Counted from the first letter of the stretch, positions 1 to 5,504 are shown. The stretch: 5,504 bases of DNA from an uncultured Eubacteriales bacterium (GCA_934476025.1 CAKSNI010000085.1:1-5504); one strand, 5' to 3'. The notes: generated from the sequence alone by a model not told the origin. Numbers and translations: made by a program.

Positions 1-21
1 GCTTTGGACAGGGGAATTTCG

Positions 22-50
22 TTGACGCGGCGGCGGTTTTGTGGTAAGAT
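22..50 (+). promoter_or_regulatory. Sigma-70-type promoter of the oxidoreductase-coaX-transporter unit
   Basis: A TTGACG -35 box (22-27) is separated by 17 bp from a TAAGAT -10 box (45-50). The bases TGG just before it (42-44) supply an extended -10 TG. Five of six bases match the consensus in both boxes. Transcription would start near 57, giving a leader of about 78 nt before the ATG at 135. There is no other comparable promoter ahead of the first gene. This is a sequence match only; the start site is not measured. Confidence 0.68.
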
Positions 51-72
51 AAAATCGGTATGAAAGGAAGCG

Positions 73-90
73 GGGCCGGAAATTCGGCCT
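73..90 (+). other. Small hairpin in the 5' leader of the oxidoreductase mRNA
   Basis: GGCCG (74-78) pairs with CGGCC (85-89) around a 6-nt loop, and a G-U pair at 73/90 extends the stem. It lies between the predicted transcription start and the ribosome binding site. No U-tract follows, so it is not a terminator. It may be incidental in GC-rich sequence. Confidence 0.3.
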
Positions 91-119
91 GCGATTTCAA
101 AGAACGATCAACAAAATAC

Positions 120-124
120 GGAGG
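120..124 (+). promoter_or_regulatory. Ribosome binding site that decides the oxidoreductase start
   Basis: GGAGG lies 10 nt before the ATG at 135. The reading frame is open upstream to an ATG at 60, but that codon has no Shine-Dalgarno sequence and falls only a few bases from the predicted transcription start. The 25 extra residues would also precede the usual start of this fold. A second ATG at 144 is too far from GGAGG (19 nt). Confidence 0.8.
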
Positions 125-134
125 AAGAAACCGA

Positions 135-1361
135 ATGGAACGGATGATCAGCGAACCGGCCCGGCAAATTCCGGTTCGGGAATCTTTTGATGTTGCGGTC
201 TGCGGCGGCGGAATTGCCGGAATCAGTGCCGCTTTGGCAGCGGCCCGCAACCATCGGAAGGTGGTTTTGCTGGAACGGGAGTTTCTGCTTGGCGGGTTGG
301 CAACGGCCGGCCTGATTACCATTTATCTGCCCCTTTGTGACGGAAACGGAAAACAGGTGAGCTTCGGCATTGCTGAAGAATTGCTGCGCTTTTCGGTTCG
401 CCACGGATACGAAGGCAAGGCCAGGGGGTATGACGCCTGGGTCAGCGGGGAAAAGCCGGAGGACCGGGTGAAAAACCGCTTTGAAGTGCAGTACAATCCG
501 CAGGTTTTCGCCTTGGATGCGGAGCAGCTTCTCCGGGAAAACGGGGTGGAAATCCGTTATGGAATTGCGGTATGCGCCGTTCAGACCGAGAAAGAGAAAA
601 TCACCCATCTGATTACCGAAAGCAAATCCGGCAGAACGGCTATAGCGGTCAAAAGCGTGGTGGATTGCACCGGAGATGCCGATGTGGCCCGGCAAAGCGG
701 GGAAAAAACCACCTGCTTTTCCCAGGGCAACGATCTGGCGGCCTGGTATTATTCGGTGGAAAACGGAAAAAATCAACTCAACATGGTCGGGTGTCTGGAT
801 GTGCCGGAACTCAATCACGGCCCGAAAGCCCCGAAGCCTATTTTCAATGAGAAATTTTTCGGGTTGGATGTGGTGAAAAACAGCCGGCAGATGTGCCTTT
901 CCCATGAACAGATCTTAAAGCATTATCTGGAAAAAGGCCGGGTGGGGGATACCTATTCGCTTGCTACGGTTCCGACCATTCTGCAGATTCGGATGACCCG
1001 TCGCCTGGTCGGACGGTATGAAATGGATGATGGGGAAATGCATCGGGAATTTTCCGACAGCGTGGGAATGTTTTCCGATTGGCGAAAACGCGGCCCGGTC
1101 TACGAACTGCCGATGAGGTGCCTGTATGGGGAAAGGGTGCGGAATCTGTACTGCGCCGGGCGAAATATCAGCGTTCGGGACGCTATGTGGGATATCACCC
1201 GGGTGATTCCGGTTTGTGCGGTCAGCGGTCAGGCCGCCGGAACGGCAGCGGCGCTGTTCCCCGATTCGCGGGATCTTTCGTTGCCGCGGCTGCAGCAATC
1301 CCTGCGGCAGGCCGGGGGAAAACTTCACGAGGGGGAATTGACGGATGCTTCTGGCTGTTGA
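135..1361 (+). CDS. FAD-dependent oxidoreductase (FAD_oxidored-type, substrate unknown)
   Basis: The product is a probable soluble flavoenzyme of 408 residues. Residues 20-50 form the dinucleotide-binding fold: a hydrophobic strand, the GGGIAG turn (24-29), then a second strand ending in LLERE, whose Glu47 would bind the FAD ribose. Just after it comes LLGGLATAGL, typical of the glycine-rich FAD_oxidored family. The segment VDCTGDADVA (176-185) is the usual second FAD-contacting strand of these proteins. The C-terminal part has a CAGRNIS-VRDAMWD block (340-354) and GQAAGTAAAL (365-374), the typical closing FAD motif with a GQAAG turn. I see no signal peptide, membrane segment or iron-sulfur cysteine cluster. 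The stop overlaps coaX by 17 bases, so the two are probably translationally coupled and share the promoter at 22-50. Family members act on many small molecules, so no substrate can be named. Family assignment is fairly secure, function open. The start at 135 is chosen for its GGAGG. Confidence 0.87.
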   Translation: MERMISEPARQIPVRESFDVAVCGGGIAGISAALAAARNHRKVVLLEREFLLGGLATAGLITIYLPLCDGNGKQVSFGIAEELLRFSVRHGYEGKARGYDAWVSGEKPEDRVKNRFEVQYNPQVFALDAEQLLRENGVEIRYGIAVCAVQTEKEKITHLITESKSGRTAIAVKSVVDCTGDADVARQSGEKTTCFSQGNDLAAWYYSVENGKNQLNMVGCLDVPELNHGPKAPKPIFNEKFFGLDVVKNSRQMCLSHEQILKHYLEKGRVGDTYSLATVPTILQIRMTRRLVGRYEMDDGEMHREFSDSVGMFSDWRKRGPVYELPMRCLYGERVRNLYCAGRNISVRDAMWDITRVIPVCAVSGQAAGTAAALFPDSRDLSLPRLQQSLRQAGGKLHEGELTDASGC

Positions 1362-2121
1362 TATCGGGAATACCAATATAACCCTGGGGCTTTTTGAGGG
1401 CGAAACGCTTCGGGTTACGGCCCGATTGGCGACGGAACACAAAAAGACTGCCGATCAGTACGCGGTGGAAATCCGGGATGTAATGGATCTTCACGGATGG
1501 GATTCCGGAAAAATTGATTCCTGCATGATCAGTTCGGTAGTCCCCGATGTCGGGAATGCTGTTTTGAAAGGCGTGGAACGGCTCTGCCGGATTCGGCCGC
1601 TGTACCTGGAACCGGGCACCAAAACCGGTCTTTCCATCCGGATTGATAATCCGGCGCAGCTGGGGGCGGATCTGGTCGCCGGGGCGGTCGGTGCGCGGCA
1701 TCGCTATCCGATGCCCTGCATTATCATTGATATGGGAACCGCCACAACGCTGAGTGTGCTGGACGAAAACGGAGCTTTTTTGGGCGGAACCATTGCGGCC
1801 GGGGTTCGGCTTACGCTCAAGGCATTGGCAGAAAACACCTCCCAGCTTCCCTCCATTCATATTGAAGCCCCGAAATCGGTAATCGGCCGCAATACGGAGG
1901 ACAGTATGAAATCCGGTCTGGTTCTCGGAACGGCGGCCATGCTGGACGGCCTGATTGACCGGACGCAGGCGAAACTCGGGCGGACGGCAACGGTGGTGGC
2001 GACGGGGGGGCTTTCCCGGGAAATTATCCGGCACTGCACCCACGATATTTGCTATGACGAAAACCTGTTGTTGGATGGGCTTCGGCTGATTTACGAAAAG
2101 AACCGTCCGCAATCGTCATAA
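1345..2121 (+). CDS. coaX: Type III pantothenate kinase
   Basis: This cytoplasmic kinase phosphorylates pantothenate with ATP to 4'-phosphopantothenate, the first committed step of coenzyme A synthesis. The 258-residue length is normal for the family. It belongs to the ASKHA (actin/hexokinase-like) fold. The N-terminal DIGNTN phosphate loop is at residues 6-11, the GAD motif at 107-109 (Asp109 is the expected catalytic base), and DMGTATT (129-135) is the second phosphate-binding motif. GGTIAAG (147-153), IGRNTEDSM (180-188) and ATGG (219-222) follow in the usual order. Nothing appears missing. The type III enzyme is known to be insensitive to CoA feedback and to need a monovalent cation; that is family knowledge, not seen here. 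The ATG has GAGGGGG at 1329-1335, nine bases upstream. The gene overlaps the oxidoreductase by 17 bases and is followed by an ECF S component, which fits pantothenate uptake followed by phosphorylation. Confidence 0.96.
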   Translation: MLLAVDIGNTNITLGLFEGETLRVTARLATEHKKTADQYAVEIRDVMDLHGWDSGKIDSCMISSVVPDVGNAVLKGVERLCRIRPLYLEPGTKTGLSIRIDNPAQLGADLVAGAVGARHRYPMPCIIIDMGTATTLSVLDENGAFLGGTIAAGVRLTLKALAENTSQLPSIHIEAPKSVIGRNTEDSMKSGLVLGTAAMLDGLIDRTQAKLGRTATVVATGGLSREIIRHCTHDICYDENLLLDGLRLIYEKNRPQSS

Positions 2122-2134
2122 AGAATGAAACAAG

Positions 2135-2169
2135 CGGAACCGGGGCGAAGCAATCCGCCGGCGGTTCCG
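2135..2169 (+). other. Strong intergenic hairpin between coaX and the transporter gene
   Basis: CGGAACCG (2135-2142) pairs perfectly with CGGTTCCG (2162-2169). Inside it, GGCG (2144-2147) can pair with CGCC (2156-2159) around an 8-nt loop. It begins 13 bases after the coaX stop. No run of U follows (the next bases are AAAACC), so it is not a standard intrinsic terminator for the + strand. It may protect the upstream mRNA 3' end, mark a processing point, or tune transporter expression relative to coaX. The pairing is clear; the role is inferred. Confidence 0.5.
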
Positions 2170-2179
2170 AAAACCAAGA

Positions 2180-2202
2180 ACTGTATTTGAATCCAAAACA
2201 GT
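2180..2202 (+). promoter_or_regulatory. Inverted repeat just ahead of the transporter ribosome binding site
   Basis: ACTGT (2180-2184) plus TTTG (2186-2189) pair with CAAA (2194-2197) plus ACAGT (2198-2202). That makes nine pairs with one bulged A (2185) and a 4-nt AATC loop. The dyad ends three bases before the GGAGG (2206-2210) of the transporter gene. It could be an operator for a transcription factor or an RNA hairpin limiting ribosome access. No known motif is recognised, and no clear promoter boxes lie next to it. Confidence 0.4.
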
Positions 2203-2218
2203 ATCGGAGGAATGAATC

Positions 2219-2812
2219 ATGAAAACCAATCATCAAAAAATCAATTCTTTGGCATTGACTGCTATTTTGGCAGCATTGACCGCTTTGCTTTCCTTTGTCA
2301 ACCTGCCGATGTTCGGGCTGGAACTGACCTTTACCATGGTCCCGGTGGCGGTCGGGGCAGTGCTGTACGGTAAAACAACCGGCCTGATTCTCGGAAGTGT
2401 TTTCGGGTTGATCAGCTTCTGGCAATGCCTCGGCTACAGCCCTTTTGGGGCAGCTCTGTTTGCCATCAACCCGTTTTATACCTTTTTGACCTGTGTACCG
2501 ACCCGGATGCTGGCCGGATTTTTAGCCGGAACCCTGGCCGATGCCACCCGAAAAAAACCTCGGATTTCCTGCCTGGTCGGTTCCCTTTGCGCCCCGCTTT
2601 TCAATACGCTGTTTTTTATGACGGTTTTGATTCTTTCGTTTTACCGAACGGATTATATCCAGGCGATCAGCCAGGGGTTCCACACGGCCAATCCGCTGGT
2701 ATTCGCGGTGATGTTTGTCGGGCTGAACGGGCTTATTGAACTGCTGTGCGGGGCTTTTTTGGCCTATCCGGTTTCCCGGGCGGTGTCAACGGCGATCGCT
2801 CCCCGAAAATAG
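2219..2812 (+). CDS. ECF transporter S component, probably for pantothenate
   Basis: This is an integral membrane substrate-binding (S) subunit of an energy-coupling-factor vitamin transporter, 197 residues, a normal length. I count about six hydrophobic segments, near residues 11-28, 38-50, 54-68, 83-107, 116-141 and 158-185. The first segment is rich in small residues (AILAALTALL, with AxxxA at 15-19), the feature by which S components dock onto the EcfT subunit. Basic residues (RKKPR, 111-115) mark a probable cytoplasmic loop. A polar NGLIE (170-174) sits in the last segment, where ligand contacts are expected. No ATPase or EcfT gene lies nearby, so it would use a shared (group II) ECF module encoded elsewhere. 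Its position behind coaX suggests pantothenate (PanT-like), but specificity rests on context only. GGAGG at 2206-2210 lies 8 nt before the ATG. No clear terminator directly follows the gene. Confidence 0.85.
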   Translation: MKTNHQKINSLALTAILAALTALLSFVNLPMFGLELTFTMVPVAVGAVLYGKTTGLILGSVFGLISFWQCLGYSPFGAALFAINPFYTFLTCVPTRMLAGFLAGTLADATRKKPRISCLVGSLCAPLFNTLFFMTVLILSFYRTDYIQAISQGFHTANPLVFAVMFVGLNGLIELLCGAFLAYPVSRAVSTAIAPRK

Positions 2813-2865
2813 TCCGGAAAAGCGAAAAAGGCCGCTGATTTTCAGGCATTTGAAAGAAAATCCCG

Positions 2866-2903
2866 TTTTTTTGAAAAAAATTTCGAAAAAGTGTGAAAAA
2901 GTG
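2866..2903 (+). repeat. Phased A-tracts with a tandem GAAAAAGTG repeat upstream of the ppdK promoter
   Basis: A T7 run (2866-2872) and an A7 run (2874-2880) are followed by A5 tracts at 2886-2890 and 2896-2900. The tracts end at 2880, 2890 and 2900, exactly 10 bp apart. The last two lie within a direct repeat of GAAAAAGTG (2885-2893 and 2895-2903), also with a 10-bp period. Such phasing gives intrinsic DNA curvature, and AT tracts just upstream of the core promoter act as UP elements for the RNA polymerase alpha subunit. The repeats could also be a regulator site on one face of the helix. The sequence pattern is certain; the role is inferred. Confidence 0.5.
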
Positions 2904-2904
2904 C

Positions 2905-2933
2905 TTTATTTTTCCCGGATTCTTTGCTATAAT
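2905..2933 (+). promoter_or_regulatory. Extended -10 promoter of ppdK
   Basis: A perfect TATAAT (2928-2933) is preceded by TGC (2925-2927), giving an extended -10 element. At 17-bp spacing the -35 hexamer is a poor TTTATT (2905-2910), as is usual for extended -10 promoters. The A-tracts just upstream could compensate. Transcription would begin near 2940, leaving a leader of about 112 nt before the ppdK ATG. Confidence 0.7.
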
Positions 2934-2943
2934 ATGCAATGAT

Positions 2944-2960
2944 ACCGTGCCGGGCACGGT
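2944..2960 (+). other. 5'-proximal hairpin, alternative to the leader terminator
   Basis: ACCGTGC (2944-2950) pairs with GCACGGT (2954-2960) around a 3-nt loop, or six pairs around five bases. The 3' arm contains bases 2954-2957, which also belong to the 5' arm of the terminator stem at 2951-2957. The two structures cannot therefore form together. The hairpin would begin only a few nucleotides after the predicted transcription start, where it could also stabilise the mRNA 5' end. Confidence 0.5.
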
Positions 2961-2982
2961 TGTTGTTGTGTGCCCGTTTTTT
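2951..2982 (+). terminator. Intrinsic-terminator-like hairpin in the ppdK leader (possible attenuator)
   Basis: CGGGCAC (2951-2957) pairs with GTGCCCG (2970-2976), seven pairs with a 12-nt loop rich in GTT repeats. Six T residues follow (2977-2982). This is the form of a Rho-independent terminator, but it lies about 10 bases downstream of the predicted ppdK start site and 69 bases before its ATG. It may be an attenuator for ppdK, stop readthrough from the transporter operon (no other terminator is seen after 2812), or both. The large loop makes it moderate rather than strong. Confidence 0.55.
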
Positions 2983-2993
2983 GTAACAGCAAC
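2959..2993 (+). other. Alternative leader pairing that competes with the terminator
   Basis: GUUGUUGUU (2959-2967), lying in the terminator loop, can pair with AACAGCAAC (2985-2993). This gives nine consecutive pairs including one U-G wobble. The pairing crosses the terminator stem, so it is either an alternative fold or part of a pseudoknot. In addition CCCG (2973-2976), the 3' arm of the terminator, matches CGGG (2996-2999). The pairings are visible by eye; whether they form is unknown. Confidence 0.35.
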
Positions 2994-3034
2994 AGCGGGT
3001 TCACTTTGTTAAAAATGGAGAAATCCAAAATTAT

Positions 3035-3040
3035 AGGAGG
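3035..3040 (+). promoter_or_regulatory. Consensus ribosome binding site of ppdK
   Basis: AGGAGG is a full match to the anti-Shine-Dalgarno sequence. It lies 11 nt before the ATG at 3052, a slightly long spacing. It fits a highly translated gene and fixes the start. Confidence 0.85.
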
Positions 3041-3051
3041 TTGATTCTCAG

Positions 3052-5504
3052 ATGAGTCACAAGTATGTCTATCTGTTTAGCGAGGGCGACGCTTCCATGC
3101 GTGAGCTTCTCGGCGGGAAAGGCGCTAACCTTGCCGAAATGACCAAGATTGGTCTTCCGGTTCCGCAGGGCTTCACCATTTCTACCGAAGCCTGCACGCA
3201 GTATTACGAAGACGGCAGAAAAATCAACGATGAGATCCAGGCTCAGATCATGGAATACATCGAAAAAATGGAAAACATCACCGGCAAAAAGTTCGGCGAT
3301 CTTGAAAATCCGCTGCTGGTTTCGGTTCGTTCCGGCGCCCGTGCCTCCATGCCCGGCATGATGGATACCATTCTGAACCTCGGCCTGAATGAAAAGGTTG
3401 TCAATGTTATTGCCGAAAAATCCAACAATCCGCGTTGGGCCTGGGACTGCTATCGTCGCTTTATCCAGATGTTCTCTGATGTTGTTATGGAAGTCGGTAA
3501 GAAATACTTCGAAAAACTCATCGATGAGATGAAGGAAAAGAAGGGCGTAACCTATGATGTAGAGTTGACGGCCGACGATTTGAAAGAACTGGCCAACCAG
3601 TTCAAAGCGGAATACAAGAAACAGCTCGGAACCGACTTCCCGGACGATCCGAAGGTTCAGCTTTTCGAAGCCATCAAGGCTGTTTTCCGTTCCTGGGACA
3701 ACCCGCGTGCCAATATCTATCGTATGGACCACGACATTCCCTATTCCTGGGGTACTGCCGTTAACGTTCAGATGATGGCTTTCGGCAACATGGGTGACGA
3801 TTGCGGAACCGGCGTTGCCTTTACCCGTAACCCGGCTACCGGCGAAAAGGGCCTGATGGGCGAATTCCTCACCAACGCACAGGGCGAAGATGTTGTGGCC
3901 GGCGTTCGTACTCCGATGCCGATCGCTGAAATGAAAGACAAATTCCCGGCTGCTTTTGCAAAATTCCAGGAAGTTTGCCAGATCCTTGAAGACCATTATC
4001 GCGATATGCAGGATATGGAATTCACCATCGAACACGGCGAACTCTATATGCTCCAGACCCGTAACGGCAAACGCACCGCTGCCGCCGCCATCAAGATTGC
4101 CTGCGATCTGATTGACGAAAAAATGATCTCCGAAGAAGATGCGCTGATGCAGATCGACGCCAAGAGCCTGGATATGCTGCTGCACCCGACCTTCGATCCC
4201 AAAGCCCTGAAAGAAGCGGACAAAAACAATGTTGTCGGCAAGGGCATTGCGGCTTCTCCGGGAGCGGCTGCCGGTAAGATTGTATTTACCGCGGAAGACG
4301 CCGTTATCGAAGGCAAAAAAGGTGAAAAGGTGGTTCTGGTTCGTCTGGAAACCTCTCCGGAAGATATCGAAGGCATGAAGTATGCCCAGGGTATCCTGAC
4401 GGTTCGCGGCGGTCAGACTTCTCACGCTGCCGTTGTTGCCCGCGGAATGGGAACCTGCTGCGTTTCCGGCTGCGGCGATATCAAAATGGATGAAGAAAAC
4501 AAATGCTTCACCCTGGCCGGCAAGGTGTTCCACGAAGGCGACGGACTGTCTTTGGACGGTTCTACCGGTACCATTTACGATACCATCATTCCCACGGTTC
4601 CGGCCGATCCGAACAGCGGTTACTTCGGCAGAATCATGAAGCTGGCTGATAAATATAAGAAACTCGGCGTCAGAACCAACGCTGACACCCCGGCTGACGC
4701 GAAACGCGCTGCCGAACTGGGCGCACAGGGGATCGGTTTGTGCCGTACCGAGCATATGTTCTTCGGCGATGGAAGAATCGACGCTTTCCGCGAAATGATC
4801 TGCTCCGAAACGCTGGAAGAAAGAAAGGCGGCTTTGGCCAAGATCGAACCGATGCAGCAGGCTGACTTCGAAGGACTGTTCGAAGCCCTCGGCGGCTATC
4901 CGGTAACCATTCGTTTCCTGGATCCCCCGCTGCATGAATTTGTTCCGACCTCCGAAGCCGACATCGAAACGCTGGCAAAGGCCCAGGGCAAAACGGTTGC
5001 TCAGATCAAACAGATCTGCTCTGATCTGCATGAATTCAACCCGATGATGGGCCATCGCGGATGCCGTCTGACGGTCACCTATCCGGAAATCGCTGAAATG
5101 CAGACCGCTGCCATCATCAAGGCTGCCATCAATGTTCAGAAGAAACATTCTGATTGGACAGTTAAGCCTGAAATCATGATTCCATTATCATGTGATGCTA
5201 AGGAATTAAAATATGTTAAGGATATCGTTGTTGAAACAGCTGATGCTGAAATCGCAGCAGCAGGTGCTGAACTTGAATATCAGGTTGGTACAATGATCGA
5301 AATCCCTAGAGCAGCATTAACAGCTGACGAAATCGCTAAGCAGGCAGACTTCTTCTGCTTCGGTACAAACGATTTAACACAGATGACATACGGATTCTCA
5401 AGAGATGATGCTGGTAAGTTCTTAGATGCTTACTATGATGCTAAGATCTTCGAGAACGATCCATTTGCTAAGTTAGATCAGGTTGGTGTTGGTAAGTTAA
5501 TGGA
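3052..5504 (+). CDS. ppdK: Pyruvate, phosphate dikinase (3' end cut off by the window)
   Basis: The enzyme interconverts ATP + phosphate + pyruvate with AMP + PPi + phosphoenolpyruvate in the cytoplasm, serving PPi-linked glycolysis or gluconeogenesis. About 817 codons are present of the usual ~875. The N-terminal ATP-grasp half shows GGKGANLAEM (21-30, Lys23), VSVRSGARASMPGMMDT (from 90, Arg93) and DMEF (Glu323) followed by LQTRNGKRT (Gln335, Arg337). The swivelling phosphohistidine domain carries GGQTSHAAVVARGMG with His458 as the phosphorylated residue. The PEP/pyruvate TIM barrel has GLCRTEHMFF (Arg565), RFLDPPLHEF (Arg621), MIEIPRAAL (Glu750) and FGTNDLTQ (Asn773). The catalytic cysteine, expected near residue 836, lies beyond the window. 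The frame is intact, but codon usage changes sharply at about 5128-5158 while the protein stays PPDK-like, so the gene as given may be a hybrid. It is probably transcribed from its own promoter near 2928, through a leader with possible attenuation. Confidence 0.96.
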   Translation, partial: MSHKYVYLFSEGDASMRELLGGKGANLAEMTKIGLPVPQGFTISTEACTQYYEDGRKINDEIQAQIMEYIEKMENITGKKFGDLENPLLVSVRSGARASMPGMMDTILNLGLNEKVVNVIAEKSNNPRWAWDCYRRFIQMFSDVVMEVGKKYFEKLIDEMKEKKGVTYDVELTADDLKELANQFKAEYKKQLGTDFPDDPKVQLFEAIKAVFRSWDNPRANIYRMDHDIPYSWGTAVNVQMMAFGNMGDDCGTGVAFTRNPATGEKGLMGEFLTNAQGEDVVAGVRTPMPIAEMKDKFPAAFAKFQEVCQILEDHYRDMQDMEFTIEHGELYMLQTRNGKRTAAAAIKIACDLIDEKMISEEDALMQIDAKSLDMLLHPTFDPKALKEADKNNVVGKGIAASPGAAAGKIVFTAEDAVIEGKKGEKVVLVRLETSPEDIEGMKYAQGILTVRGGQTSHAAVVARGMGTCCVSGCGDIKMDEENKCFTLAGKVFHEGDGLSLDGSTGTIYDTIIPTVPADPNSGYFGRIMKLADKYKKLGVRTNADTPADAKRAAELGAQGIGLCRTEHMFFGDGRIDAFREMICSETLEERKAALAKIEPMQQADFEGLFEALGGYPVTIRFLDPPLHEFVPTSEADIETLAKAQGKTVAQIKQICSDLHEFNPMMGHRGCRLTVTYPEIAEMQTAAIIKAAINVQKKHSDWTVKPEIMIPLSCDAKELKYVKDIVVETADAEIAAAGAELEYQVGTMIEIPRAALTADEIAKQADFFCFGTNDLTQMTYGFSRDDAGKFLDAYYDAKIFENDPFAKLDQVGVGKLM
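5128..5158 (+). other. Abrupt codon-usage and composition junction inside ppdK
   Basis: The 50 codons at 4981-5130 have G or C in third position in 33 cases; the 50 codons from 5158 have it in 11. After the junction Leu is TTA in 7 of 8 cases and all 7 Thr codons are ACA. Before it no TTA, CTA or TCA codon occurs back to the start codon, and I saw no ACA. The last codons typical of the left part are GCC-ATC (5125-5130); the first clearly foreign one is ACA (5158). No insertion, stop or repeat marks the join. This is either homologous recombination with a distant ppdK or an assembly chimera. Confidence 0.85.

Noticed and set aside
60..134. A 25-residue N-terminal extension of the oxidoreductase from an ATG at 60
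   Set aside because: There is no Shine-Dalgarno sequence, the codon lies next to the predicted transcription start, and the extension is not similar in character to the start of the FAD-binding fold. The ATG at 135 has GGAGG at good spacing.
108..905. A 265-codon minus-strand frame opposite the oxidoreductase
   Set aside because: It is a low-complexity shadow of the real gene, with no domain pattern and no promoter or ribosome site of note.
1222..2112. A 296-codon minus-strand frame opposite coaX
   Set aside because: It spans two overlapping genes whose + strand products are clearly recognised, and its translation has no family features.
2866..2880. T7-G-A7 inverted repeat as a terminator for the transporter operon
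   Set aside because: The symmetric arms leave a one-base loop and contain only A-T pairs, so no stable hairpin can form. It is better read as an A-tract element.
2928..2933. TATAAT as a chance match in AT-rich spacer DNA
   Set aside because: It was considered spurious because the -35 is weak. The TG extension, the upstream A-tracts and the distance to ppdK make a real promoter more likely, so it is kept as a feature.
2736..2942. A 68-codon + strand frame across the end of the transporter gene and the spacer
   Set aside because: It overlaps the transporter gene in another frame, lacks a ribosome site, runs through the A-tract and promoter region, and has no recognisable content.
2939..2986. 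A 15-codon leader frame (ATG at 2939, TAA at 2984) with three consecutive Leu TTG codons overlapping the leader terminator
   Set aside because: It resembles an attenuation leader peptide, but its ATG falls at the predicted transcription start with no Shine-Dalgarno sequence. Leucine control of ppdK has no clear rationale. It would deserve revival only if ribosome profiling showed leaderless translation there.
3031..5148. A 705-codon open frame on the minus strand opposite ppdK
   Set aside because: It is codon-aligned with ppdK and stays open only because that part of ppdK uses no TTA, CTA or TCA codons. It has no recognisable domains, and ppdK on the + strand has clear catalytic motifs. Its upper boundary close to the codon-usage junction is an effect of that junction.

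Overview
The window looks like a piece of a Gram-positive, Clostridia-type (Bacillota) genome or metagenomic contig. The evidence is strong AGGAGG-type ribosome binding sites, an ECF-type vitamin transporter S component, a type III pantothenate kinase and a bacterial pyruvate, phosphate dikinase (PPDK). Most of the window has moderate-to-high GC. The last ~350 bases are clearly AT-richer. The phylum assignment is an inference; nothing here fixes a genus.

Layout: all four genes are on the + strand. A good sigma-70 promoter (22-50) leads into a first unit. It holds an FAD-dependent oxidoreductase (135-1361), coaX (1345-2121, overlapping the oxidoreductase by 17 bases) and an ECF S component, probably for pantothenate (2219-2812). 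The coaX-to-transporter gap (97 bases) contains two inverted repeats, one ending three bases before the Shine-Dalgarno sequence. A 239-base non-coding region follows. It has phased A-tracts and a tandem GAAAAAGTG repeat, an extended -10 promoter (TGC-TATAAT, ending 2933), and a leader of ~110 nt with an intrinsic-terminator-like hairpin and competing pairings. The leader precedes ppdK (3052 to the window end, truncated before its catalytic cysteine).

How the genes work together: the S component would bring in pantothenate with a shared ECF energising module encoded elsewhere, and CoaX would phosphorylate it in the first step of coenzyme A synthesis. The oxidoreductase is probably co-expressed, but its substrate is unknown. 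PPDK (ATP + phosphate + pyruvate <-> AMP + PPi + PEP) is central carbon metabolism and appears to be a separate transcription unit.

The most striking signal is inside ppdK. Between about 5128 and 5158 the codon usage switches abruptly while the frame and the PPDK protein sequence continue unbroken. Third-position GC falls from 33/50 codons before to 11/50 codons after. TTA and TCA codons, absent from the preceding ~699 codons, suddenly become common. This is either an inter-lineage mosaic gene or, at least as likely, a chimeric metagenomic assembly joined within a conserved gene. The second item of interest is the potential attenuator in the ppdK leader. I found no clearly novel multi-gene system, CRISPR array, RNA gene or mobile element.
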